DNA of 64,000 bases from assembly GCF_024642105.1 (NCBI RefSeq), contig NZ_JAHEBT010000001.1:124001-188000 (forward strand), in the 5' to 3' direction. Numbering within the stretch: the first letter of the stretch is position 1; each line of letters begins with the position of its first letter. Below are positions 16,059 to 23,784 of the stretch, piece after piece. Made by a program: the position numbers and the translations under genes. Under the pieces are notes generated by a model that worked only from the letters and a program-made list of their open reading frames with translations, was not told the origin of the DNA and ran no database searches. This DNA comes from Flavobacterium sp. (GTDB lineage: Bacteria > Bacteroidota > Bacteroidia > Flavobacteriales > Flavobacteriaceae).

Positions 16059-18512
16059 ATGTCAAATCATAAAATACTCACAATTGACAATCTGTCACTT
16101 CAAGAATTTGATTCAGATGCTGAATTAATTCCATTATTAACGCCCGAAGATGAGGAGGAAATGAATAATGAAGAATTACCGGATTCATTACCAATTTTGC
16201 CATTGCGCAATATGGTTTTGTTTCCAGGTGTTGTTATTCCAATTACCGCAGGACGCGACAAATCGATTAAACTAATTAATGATGCTAACGCATCAGGAAA
16301 AAATATTGGTGTTGTAGCACAAAAGAACGAGGAAGACGAAGACCCAACTAAAGCTGATATTAATACTATTGGAACGGTAGCCCGAATTTTACGTGTGCTA
16401 AAAATGCCTGATGGTAATATTACAGTTATTCTACAAGGAAAAAAACGTTTCGAAATTGCAGAAGTAGTTTCAGAAGAACCTTATATTACTGCTACAGTAA
16501 AAGAAGTGCCTGAAAAACGGCCTAAAAAGAACGATACCGAGTTCAATGCAATTATTGATTCACTGAAAGAATTAGCTGTTAAGATTATCCAAGAAAGTCC
16601 TAATTTGCCTAGTGAAGCTACTTTTGCTATTAAAAATATTGAAAGTAAATCGTTCTTGGTCAATTTTGTTTCTTCTAACATGAATCTTTCGGTAAAAGAG
16701 AAACAAGATTTGTTGAAAATTAATAATCTAAAAGATCGCGCTTTAGAAACTTTACGTTTTATGAATGTAGAGTTGCAAAAATTGGAATTGAAAAATGACA
16801 TTCAGTCCAAAGTGCGTTTTGATTTAGACCAACAACAACGTGAATATTTTCTTCATCAACAAATGAAAACCATTCAGGAAGAATTGGGTGGTGTTTCGCA
16901 TGAAGAAGAGTTTGACGAAATGAGTCAGCGTGCCAAAACTAAAAAATGGGATGAAACTACGCAAAAACATTTCGAAAAAGAACTATCTAAGTTGCGTAGA
17001 ATGAATCCGCAAGCACCTGATTTTAGTATCCAAAGAAACTATCTGGATTTGTTTTTGGACTTGCCTTGGAACGTGTTTTCAGAAGATAATTTCGATTTAA
17101 AACGCGCACAAAAAATTCTGGATCGAGATCATTTTGGTTTGGAAGACGTGAAGAAAAGAATGATTGAACATTTGGCAGTTTTAAAATTGCGAAATGATAT
17201 GAAGTCACCCATTATTTGTTTGACAGGACCTCCGGGTGTGGGTAAAACATCGATTGGGCGTTCTATTGCAGAGGCATTAGGTAGAAAATATGTTCGCATT
17301 TCTCTAGGAGGTTTGCGTGATGAAGCGGAGATTAGAGGTCATAGAAAAACATATATTGGCGCTTTGCCAGGGCGAATTATTCAAAGTTTGAAAAAAGCAG
17401 GAACATCGAATCCCGTTTTTGTTTTGGACGAAATAGATAAATTATCAAACAGTCATAGCGGCGATCCATCTTCGGCTTTGTTAGAAGTTTTGGATCCAGA
17501 GCAAAACAATTCATTTTATGACAACTTCCTTGAAATGGGTTATGATTTGTCTAAGGTAATGTTTATTGCTACTTCAAACAATATGGCAACTATCCAACCT
17601 GCTTTGCGTGACAGAATGGAAGTGATTAAAATGTCGGGCTACACCATTGAAGAAAAAGTGGAAATTGCTCGTCAACATTTGTTTCCAAGACAGTTGAAAG
17701 AACATGGTCTGACTTCTAAAGATTTGACTATTGCTAAAAAACAATTGGAAAAAATTGTAGAAGGGTACACGCGTGAATCAGGGGTTCGTGGCTTGGAAAA
17801 TAAATTGGCACAAGTCATTCGAAATGCAGCAAAATCAGTTGCAATGGAGGAGGAGTACAATAAAAAAGTAACTGATGAAGACATTGTAAAAGTATTAGGT
17901 GTTCCAAGATTGGAAAGAGATAAATACGAAAGTAATGATGTCGCAGGAGTGGTTACAGGATTGGCTTGGACCAGTGTAGGAGGAGATATTTTGTTTGTCG
18001 AATCGTTACTTTCTCCAGGAAAAGGCGCTATGACTCTTACAGGAAATCTAGGGACAGTCATGAAAGAATCGGCTACAATTGCTTTGGAGTATATTAAAGC
18101 CAATTCGGACATTATGGGACTGAATTCGGAAATATTAAACAAATATAACATCCATTTACACGTTCCAGAAGGAGCAACACCAAAAGATGGTCCAAGTGCC
18201 GGTATTGCTATGCTAACTTCTTTGGTGTCTCTCTTAACTCAAAAAAGAGTCAAGAAAAATTTAGCCATGACTGGCGAAATTACGTTGAGAGGAAAAGTAT
18301 TGCCTGTGGGCGGAATCAAAGAAAAGATATTAGCTGCAAAAAGAGCTAATATTAAGGAGATTATTTTGTGTCACGAAAACAAAAGTGATATTGACGAAAT
18401 CAAACCAGAATATTTAGAAGGACTTACGTTTCATTATGTGAAAGAGATGATCGAAGTCTTGAAAATAGCCATAACTGAACAGAAAGTTAAAAATGCGAAG
18501 AAGTTAGTGTAA
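16059..18512 (+). CDS. lon: ATP-dependent endopeptidase La
   Basis: Lon is the cytosolic AAA+ serine protease that degrades misfolded and regulatory proteins. The 817 residues follow the standard order. The N-terminal LAN domain starts PILPLRNMVLFPGVVIPI (about residues 45-250), then a coiled-coil helical region, and the AAA+ module with Walker A GPPGVGKTS and Walker B VFVLDEIDK. The C-terminal protease domain has Ser 713 in KDGPSAG and Lys 756 in GGIKEK as the catalytic dyad. The start gives an acidic N-terminal tail (about 40 residues) before the LAN domain, common in Bacteroidota. An intrinsic hairpin follows the gene. Confidence 0.98.
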   Translation: MSNHKILTIDNLSLQEFDSDAELIPLLTPEDEEEMNNEELPDSLPILPLRNMVLFPGVVIPITAGRDKSIKLINDANASGKNIGVVAQKNEEDEDPTKADINTIGTVARILRVLKMPDGNITVILQGKKRFEIAEVVSEEPYITATVKEVPEKRPKKNDTEFNAIIDSLKELAVKIIQESPNLPSEATFAIKNIESKSFLVNFVSSNMNLSVKEKQDLLKINNLKDRALETLRFMNVELQKLELKNDIQSKVRFDLDQQQREYFLHQQMKTIQEELGGVSHEEEFDEMSQRAKTKKWDETTQKHFEKELSKLRRMNPQAPDFSIQRNYLDLFLDLPWNVFSEDNFDLKRAQKILDRDHFGLEDVKKRMIEHLAVLKLRNDMKSPIICLTGPPGVGKTSIGRSIAEALGRKYVRISLGGLRDEAEIRGHRKTYIGALPGRIIQSLKKAGTSNPVFVLDEIDKLSNSHSGDPSSALLEVLDPEQNNSFYDNFLEMGYDLSKVMFIATSNNMATIQPALRDRMEVIKMSGYTIEEKVEIARQHLFPRQLKEHGLTSKDLTIAKKQLEKIVEGYTRESGVRGLENKLAQVIRNAAKSVAMEEEYNKKVTDEDIVKVLGVPRLERDKYESNDVAGVVTGLAWTSVGGDILFVESLLSPGKGAMTLTGNLGTVMKESATIALEYIKANSDIMGLNSEILNKYNIHLHVPEGATPKDGPSAGIAMLTSLVSLLTQKRVKKNLAMTGEITLRGKVLPVGGIKEKILAAKRANIKEIILCHENKSDIDEIKPEYLEGLTFHYVKEMIEVLKIAITEQKVKNAKKLV

Positions 18513-18541
18513 TATTAATTTTGTTCCAAAAAACTAATTCC

Positions 18542-18588
18542 AAATTCCAAACTGAATATTTTTCGGTTTTGGAGTTTGGAATTTTTCG
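18542..18588 (+). terminator. hairpin terminator after lon
   Basis: AAATTCCAAACT (18542-18553) pairs perfectly with AGTTTGGAATTT (18573-18584), followed by TTT. The 19-base loop is long and the T run is short, so efficiency is uncertain. Confidence 0.65.
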
Positions 18589-18607
18589 TTTATTGTATTT
18601 ATAATTT

Positions 18608-18615
18608 TATCTTCG
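18608..18615 (+). promoter_or_regulatory. -7 element TATCTTCG upstream of cmk
   Basis: TATCTTCG is the common TAnnTTCG variant of the Bacteroidota -7 element. Transcription would begin about 18620, so the TTG at 18626 used by the ORF track would be almost at the 5' end. The TTG at 18656 is therefore the better start. Confidence 0.5.
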
Positions 18616-18655
18616 CAACTCATAGTTGAATAGAACAGCATTAACACATTATATT

Positions 18656-19351
18656 TTGACAAAAAAAATCACAATAGCTATAGACGGATTTTCATCTACT
18701 GGAAAAAGTACTTTGGCAAAGCAACTGGCAAAACACTTAGGTTATATTTATGTAGACACAGGAGCAATGTACCGAGCAGTGGCTTTATTTGCGATGCAAA
18801 ATAATTTAATTTCAGCTAATTTTTTTGATAAGGTAAAACTACTTAATGAATTAAAAAACATAGTTTTAGAATTTAAATTTAATAGCGAATTGGGTTTTGC
18901 AGAAATGTACTTGAATGGTGAAAATGTAGAAAAAGCTATTCGTACTATTGAAGTGTCTGGTTTTGTAAGTAAGGTGGCTGAAGTATCTGAAGTTCGCGCT
19001 AAATTAGTGGAACAACAGCAAGAAATGGGGAAGAACAAGGCAATTGTTATGGATGGTCGTGATATTGGTACGGTTGTATTTCCAGATGCCGAATTGAAAA
19101 TTTTTATGACGGCTAGCGCAGCCACTCGAGCTCAAAGACGTTATGATGAATTGTTGCAAAAAGGAGATTCAGTAACGTATGAAGAAGTATTGAAAAATGT
19201 GGAAGAACGAGATTATATTGACACCCATCGCGATGACTCACCTTTGGTAATGGCAGAAGATGCTGTTGAAATTGACAATTCCTACCTTAGTAGAGAAGAG
19301 CAGTTTGACGCTGTTTTGGACTTAGTGAATGCTATTATTAAAGAGAATTAA
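18656..19351 (+). CDS. cmk: (d)CMP kinase
   Basis: Cytidylate kinase phosphorylates CMP and dCMP for nucleotide salvage. I start it at the TTG at 18656, giving LTKKITIAIDGFSSTGKST..., 231 residues, the usual length; the track used a TTG ten codons upstream, very near the predicted transcription start. The P-loop is DGFSSTGKST, the CMP-binding region is VDTGAMYRA, and VMDGRDIGTVVFPDA is the Cmk signature. RAQRRYDEL begins the lid. There is no ATG between 18626 and the P-loop, so a TTG start is required in this frame. It follows the lon terminator with its own promoter. Confidence 0.93.
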   Translation: MTKKITIAIDGFSSTGKSTLAKQLAKHLGYIYVDTGAMYRAVALFAMQNNLISANFFDKVKLLNELKNIVLEFKFNSELGFAEMYLNGENVEKAIRTIEVSGFVSKVAEVSEVRAKLVEQQQEMGKNKAIVMDGRDIGTVVFPDAELKIFMTASAATRAQRRYDELLQKGDSVTYEEVLKNVEERDYIDTHRDDSPLVMAEDAVEIDNSYLSREEQFDAVLDLVNAIIKEN

Positions 19352-19417
19352 ATTTTTGCGTATTTCTTTTTTAATGTTAGATTTACAAACTATTTATTAC
19401 AAATACATAAAATAATT

Positions 19418-20743
19418 ATGAGTATAAAATTTAGATTGACAGTCATGAGCTTTTTGCAATTTTTTGTCTGGGGAGCTTGGTTAATCACAATTGGGACCTA
19501 TTGCTTTAATGCTAAAGGTTGGACAGGAGCTGAATTTGGTGCTATTTTCTCCACTTTAGGCTTGTCTTCTTTATTCATGCCTGCTATCACTGGGATTATT
19601 GCTGACAAGTGGCTTAATGCTGAAAAATTATACGGAATCCTTCATATTTTGTACGGAATCATATTGATCTATGTTCCAAAAGTAGATGATCCAAATGTAT
19701 TGTATTACGTGATTTTTGGAGCAATGATTTGCTATATGCCAACGATTTCTTTGTCAAATTCTATTGCGTATACTATTCTGAAAAATAATGATTACGATGT
19801 AGTAAAAGTTTTTCCGCCTATTCGTGTGTGGGGAACTGTTGGTTTTATCGCTGCAATGTGGTTGACTAATATTTTTAGTTCGCCAAATCCACCAAGTTTT
19901 TTACATGATTTTGGTTTGAGTGTTGGTAATGGAATTGCTACTTTGTTAGACAGCCCTGTTACAGCTAATCAGTTTTATTTTGCTGCATTTTTTGCCATTG
20001 TATTAGGGATTTATTCTTTTACCTTGCCAAAATGTCCTCCACAACGATTGATCTCAAAAGAAGCGTCTTTTACAGAACAGTTGGGTTTGAATGCTTTTAA
20101 ATTGTTTTCCAATTCAAAAATGGCATTATTCTTATTGTTTTCTATGTTTTTGGGAGCCGCTTTACAATTAACCAATATGTATGGAGATGCGTATCTCAAT
20201 GATTTTAAAAACTTTCCAGAATATAAAGATTCAATTGTAGTGAGTTCGTCAACTATTATTATGTCTATTTCTCAAATTTCGGAAACGGTGTTTATTTTGG
20301 CAATTCCATTCTTCTTAAAACGTTTTGGAATCAAACAAGTGATGTTGTTTTCAATGATTGCTTGGGTGTTGCGTTTTGGATTATTTGCCTACGGAGACCC
20401 TGCGGAAGGACTTTGGATGATTATTTTGTCTTGTATTGTGTACGGAATGGCATTTGATTTTTTCAATATTTCAGGTTCATTATTTGTAGAAACCACAACT
20501 GATTCTTCAATACGTTCCTCTGCTCAAGGATTGTTTATGATGATGACCAATGGAGTAGGAGCCTTTTTAGGGAGTTATCTAAGTGGAATTGTAATTGATA
20601 ATTATTATACTCAAAACGGAATTAAAGACTGGCATAACATCTGGATTGCTTTCTCGTCTTATGCATTAATTATCGGATTAGCGTTTGCTATTTTCTTTAA
20701 ACATAAACACAATCCCGAAGAAGTAGCAAAAGTGAGTCATTAG
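19418..20743 (+). CDS. nucleoside permease, NupG-type MFS
   Basis: A 441-residue protein with about 12 membrane segments. The start LRL-type MSFLQFFVWGAWLITIG and the loop NDYDVVKVFPPIRVWGTVGFI match the nucleoside:H+ symporter branch of the MFS (NupG/XapB). It should therefore import nucleosides across the inner membrane, which fits its position just after cytidylate kinase, although co-transcription is not proven. A larger central cytoplasmic loop (CPPQRLISKEASFTEQLG) divides the halves. No terminator was seen before the next gene. Confidence 0.88.
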   Translation: MSIKFRLTVMSFLQFFVWGAWLITIGTYCFNAKGWTGAEFGAIFSTLGLSSLFMPAITGIIADKWLNAEKLYGILHILYGIILIYVPKVDDPNVLYYVIFGAMICYMPTISLSNSIAYTILKNNDYDVVKVFPPIRVWGTVGFIAAMWLTNIFSSPNPPSFLHDFGLSVGNGIATLLDSPVTANQFYFAAFFAIVLGIYSFTLPKCPPQRLISKEASFTEQLGLNAFKLFSNSKMALFLLFSMFLGAALQLTNMYGDAYLNDFKNFPEYKDSIVVSSSTIIMSISQISETVFILAIPFFLKRFGIKQVMLFSMIAWVLRFGLFAYGDPAEGLWMIILSCIVYGMAFDFFNISGSLFVETTTDSSIRSSAQGLFMMMTNGVGAFLGSYLSGIVIDNYYTQNGIKDWHNIWIAFSSYALIIGLAFAIFFKHKHNPEEVAKVSH

Positions 20744-20783
20744 TAATCTAGTTTAAATATGTTTTTTTAATTATTTATTTTTG

Positions 20784-20791
20784 TAATTTTG
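20784..20791 (+). promoter_or_regulatory. -7 element TAATTTTG before the 87-residue membrane protein gene
   Basis: TAATTTTG matches TAnnTTTG, 17 bases before the ATG at 20809. This supports the ATG rather than the TTG at 20803 used in the track. Confidence 0.5.
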
Positions 20792-20808
20792 TAAAAATAG
20801 TATTGATT

Positions 20809-21072
20809 ATGAGTTCGATAACAAGTATAGAAATGTACAATATTCTTAAAGAAAAGCTTGGTGAAAACGAAGCCAAAGCTTTGACTGAATATGTAGAAAC
20901 TAAAGTTGAGAAATCGTTAGAAAAAGAACGAGATATTTTGGCAACAAAAGAGGATATTTATAAAATTGATGTAAAATTGGCTGATACAAAATCTGAAATC
21001 ATAAAATGGATGTTTATTTTTTGGATTGGTCAAATTGCAGTAACCTTAGGAATTATTTATTTTAGAAATTAA
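20809..21072 (+). CDS. small coiled-coil protein with C-terminal membrane anchor
   Basis: An 87-residue protein (start moved to the ATG at 20809). Residues 1-60 are charged and helical with a likely coiled coil (EYVETKVEKSLEKERDILATKEDIYKIDVKLADTKSEI). A single membrane segment WMFIFWIGQIAVTLGIIYF closes the protein. This layout resembles the DUF1640/CCDC90-like group of bacterial membrane coiled-coil proteins, but I could not test the assignment. Function is unknown. It has its own promoter element and is followed by a terminator. Confidence 0.75.
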   Translation: MSSITSIEMYNILKEKLGENEAKALTEYVETKVEKSLEKERDILATKEDIYKIDVKLADTKSEIIKWMFIFWIGQIAVTLGIIYFRN

Positions 21073-21097
21073 TATCATTTTATATAAAATAACAAGA

Positions 21098-21127
21098 AAA
21101 GCTATCTGAAAAGGATGGCTTTTTTTA
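21098..21127 (+). terminator. terminator after the coiled-coil membrane protein
   Basis: AAGCTATC, loop tgaaaag, GATGGCTT (one G-T pair) then a T run: an intrinsic terminator before the rpsA promoter region. Confidence 0.75.
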
Positions 21128-21220
21128 TACAAAAGTTTAAGAGATTTAACTTCGCAAATTCAAGCTAACTATTGCTACTGATTGTCAATGAATTAATCGT
21201 TTGTTTTATATTAAAATAAA

Positions 21221-21252
21221 TTTGATAATTGAATAAAGATGTATTACCTTTG
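21221..21252 (+). promoter_or_regulatory. rpsA promoter (-33 TTTG, -7 TACCTTTG)
   Basis: TTTG at 21221-21224, 20 bases, then TACCTTTG at 21245-21252. This is a full match to the Bacteroidota housekeeping promoter. Transcription would start about 21258, leaving a leader of about 114 bases before rpsA. Confidence 0.8.
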
Positions 21253-21257
21253 CGCAC

Positions 21258-21371
21258 CTTTTGGTGGATAAGGATTTCCTCTAGGTATCAATTAATTATA
21301 CAAACAACTTCTGTTGTTTTCTTTCGCATCAAGAAATCCGAGAAAATACAGAATACAAATTTTTAATCAGC
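21258..21371 (+). promoter_or_regulatory. long structured leader of rpsA
   Basis: The untranslated leader can fold: AAACAAC-ttct-GTTGTTT (21302-21319) is a perfect hairpin. An outer pair GGATTTC (about 21271-21277) and GAAATCC (21333-21339) encloses it. Ribosomal protein S1 autoregulates its own translation in other bacteria through a leader structure, so this is a candidate autoregulatory leader. The structure is read by eye. Confidence 0.5.
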
Positions 21372-23147
21372 ATGTCTGAACAATTAAAATCACAAGAAGA
21401 GTTTTTAGCAAATTTTAACTGGCATAACTTCCAAGAAGGAATTGATGCAGTAGATGAGAAAAACTTACAAGAATTCGAAGAACTAGTTTCAAAAACTTTC
21501 ATCGCTACAGATCAAGAAGAAGTAGTAGAAGGTGTAGTTGTTAGAATTACAGATAGAGACGTTATCGTTGATATCAATGCAAAATCGGAAGGTGTTATTT
21601 CTTTAAACGAATTCCGTTACAATCCAAACTTAAAAGTAGGTGACAAAGTAGAAGTATTAATTGACATCCGTGAGGATAAAACAGGTCAATTAGTATTATC
21701 ACATAGAAAAGCGCGTACTATCAAATCTTGGGATAGAGTTATCGCTGCAAACGAAACAGGTGAAATCGTTACTGGTTTTGTTAAATGTAGAACTAAAGGT
21801 GGTATGATCGTTGACGTTTTCGGAATCGAAGCTTTCTTACCAGGTTCTCAAATTGATGTGAAACCAATCCGTGATTACGATGTTTACGTAAACAAAAACA
21901 TGGAATTCAAAGTAGTTAAAATTAACCACGAATTCAAAAATGTTGTTGTATCTCATAAAGCGCTTATTGAAGCTGATATTGAGGTTCAGAAAAAAGAAAT
22001 CATTGGTCAATTACAAAAAGGACAAGTATTAGAAGGTGTTGTTAAAAACATTACTTCTTATGGTGTGTTTATTGACTTAGGTGGTGTTGATGGATTAATC
22101 CACATTACTGATCTTTCTTGGTCAAGAATCAATCACCCAAGTGAAGTTCTTGAATTAGACCAAAAATTAAATGTTGTAATCCTTGATTTCGATGATGAGA
22201 AAACAAGAATTCAATTAGGATTGAAACAATTAAACGCTCACCCATGGGATGCTTTAGATGCTAACTTAGCTGTTGGTGATAAAGTAAAAGGTAAAGTAGT
22301 TGTAATCGCAGATTACGGTGCATTTATCGAAGTTGCTGAAGGTGTTGAAGGTTTAATCCACGTTTCTGAAATGTCTTGGTCAACTCACTTACGTTCTGCT
22401 CAAGATTTCGTAAAAGTGGGTGATATCGTTGAAGGAGTTATCTTAACTTTGGATAGAGACGATCGTAAGATGTCTTTAGGTATCAAACAATTGACTCAAG
22501 ATCCATGGACTGACATTACTTCTAAATACCCAGTAGGTTCTAAACATTCTGGTATCGTTAGAAACTTTACCAACTTTGGTATTTTCGTAGAATTAGAAGA
22601 AGGAATCGATGGATTGATTTATATCTCTGACCTTTCTTGGACTAAGAAAATCAAACACCCATCTGAATTTGTAAATGTTGGTGAAAAATTAGATGTAGTA
22701 GTATTAGAATTAGATGTTGAAGGACGTAAATTATCTTTAGGTCACAAACAAACTACTGCTAATCCTTGGGATCAATACGAAGATTCTTTCGCAGTAGGAA
22801 CTATCCACACAGGAGAGATTTCTGAAATCGTTGACAAAGGAGCTACTGTAGAATTTGGTGATGATATCGTTGCTTTCATTCCTACACGTCACTTAGAAAA
22901 AGAAGACGGTAAGAAATTGAAAAAAGGAGAATCTGCTGATTTCAAAGTAATTGAATTCAACAAAGAATTCAAAAGAGTAGTTGCTTCTCACACTGCTATC
23001 TTCCGTGAAGAAGAAGAGAAAAATGTGAAAACAGTTTCTGAAAATACTTCATCTGCTTCTACTAATGCACCAGCTGCAACTTTAGGAGATAACAATGATG
23101 TATTAGCTGCTTTGAAAGCTAAAATGGAAAAAACAGAGAAAAAATAA
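21372..23147 (+). CDS. rpsA: 30S ribosomal protein S1
   Basis: S1 binds mRNA on the small subunit. The 591-residue protein has an N-terminal ribosome-binding segment and about six S1 OB-fold repeats. Repeat starts are visible at EGVVVRITDRDVIVDIN, TGFVKCRTKGGMIVDVFG, EGVVKNITSYGVFIDLGG, KGKVVVIADYGAFIEV, SGIVRNFTNFGIFVELEEG and TGEISEIVDKGATVEFG. A low-complexity Ser/Thr/Ala-rich tail (SENTSSASTNAPAATLG) precedes the Lys-rich end. In Bacteroidota mRNAs usually lack Shine-Dalgarno sites, so S1 is expected to be important for initiation. It has a strong promoter, long leader and own terminator. Confidence 0.98.
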   Translation: MSEQLKSQEEFLANFNWHNFQEGIDAVDEKNLQEFEELVSKTFIATDQEEVVEGVVVRITDRDVIVDINAKSEGVISLNEFRYNPNLKVGDKVEVLIDIREDKTGQLVLSHRKARTIKSWDRVIAANETGEIVTGFVKCRTKGGMIVDVFGIEAFLPGSQIDVKPIRDYDVYVNKNMEFKVVKINHEFKNVVVSHKALIEADIEVQKKEIIGQLQKGQVLEGVVKNITSYGVFIDLGGVDGLIHITDLSWSRINHPSEVLELDQKLNVVILDFDDEKTRIQLGLKQLNAHPWDALDANLAVGDKVKGKVVVIADYGAFIEVAEGVEGLIHVSEMSWSTHLRSAQDFVKVGDIVEGVILTLDRDDRKMSLGIKQLTQDPWTDITSKYPVGSKHSGIVRNFTNFGIFVELEEGIDGLIYISDLSWTKKIKHPSEFVNVGEKLDVVVLELDVEGRKLSLGHKQTTANPWDQYEDSFAVGTIHTGEISEIVDKGATVEFGDDIVAFIPTRHLEKEDGKKLKKGESADFKVIEFNKEFKRVVASHTAIFREEEEKNVKTVSENTSSASTNAPAATLGDNNDVLAALKAKMEKTEKK

Positions 23148-23167
23148 TTCTCAGTTCTTTTTAAATA

Positions 23168-23199
23168 CAAAAGCCTCACAGTAATGTGAGGCTTTTTTT
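23168..23199 (+). terminator. rpsA terminator
   Basis: AAAAGCCTCACA, loop gtaa, TGTGAGGCTTTTTT: a strong intrinsic terminator directly after rpsA. Confidence 0.92.
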
Positions 23200-23251
23200 A
23201 TTGTATTGATTTTTTTCCTATTTTTAATGGATTAACCAAATCGTACAAACA

Positions 23252-23713
23252 ATGGAAGAAATTACAACAACAGAAGAAACAAAGATGTATTTGACAGAAA
23301 ACTCAAGATCATTTTTGAAAGAAGCGGCCAAATGGGCTTATTTTTTATCAATTTTGGGATTCATAGGAATCGCATTTATTGTTTTGATTGCACTATTTAT
23401 GGGAACGTTATTTACAAAATTAAGTTCTTTGGGTGGAGGAGAAGCTACTTTAGGAGCAATTGGTGGCGGATTTATAGCGGTCATCTATTTGGTAATCGCC
23501 GTGATTTATTTCTTTCCTGTGTACTATTTATATCAATTTTCTTCAAAAGCGAGAGTAGCTTTTGTTACTAATAATAATGAACAATTAAACGCATCGTTTG
23601 AATATTTAAAATCTCATTATAAATTCTTAGGCATTTTTGCTTTGATTACTCTAATACTCTATGGTTTAATTTTTATTTTCGGAATAATAGGAGTAATTTT
23701 AAAAGTGGTATAG
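23252..23713 (+). CDS. DUF5362-like membrane protein
   Basis: A 153-residue protein with three to four hydrophobic segments (YFLSILGFIGIAFIVLIALFMG, FIAVIYLVIAVIYFFPVYYLYQF, FLGIFALITLILYGLIFIFGIIG) and a short cytoplasmic N-terminus. The pattern, with a Gly-rich loop (SSLGGGEATLGAIGGG) and a conserved region YLYQFSSKARVAF, resembles the DUF5362 family found in Bacteroidota. Function is unknown. It stands alone between the rpsA terminator and a two-way terminator shared with pheT. Confidence 0.8.
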   Translation: MEEITTTEETKMYLTENSRSFLKEAAKWAYFLSILGFIGIAFIVLIALFMGTLFTKLSSLGGGEATLGAIGGGFIAVIYLVIAVIYFFPVYYLYQFSSKARVAFVTNNNEQLNASFEYLKSHYKFLGIFALITLILYGLIFIFGIIGVILKVV

Positions 23714-23730
23714 CATATTATCAAAAAAAG

Positions 23731-23762
23731 AAAACCCCAAATCTAATTAGATTTGGGGTTTT
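23731..23762. terminator. bidirectional terminator between the DUF5362-like gene and pheT
   Basis: AAAACCCCAAATCTAATTAGATTTGGGGTTTT is a perfect 32-base palindrome with A and T tracts at both ends, so it can stop transcripts arriving from both converging genes. Confidence 0.9.
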
Positions 23763-23784
23763 ACTTTATAGTGTTTAAAATAAA

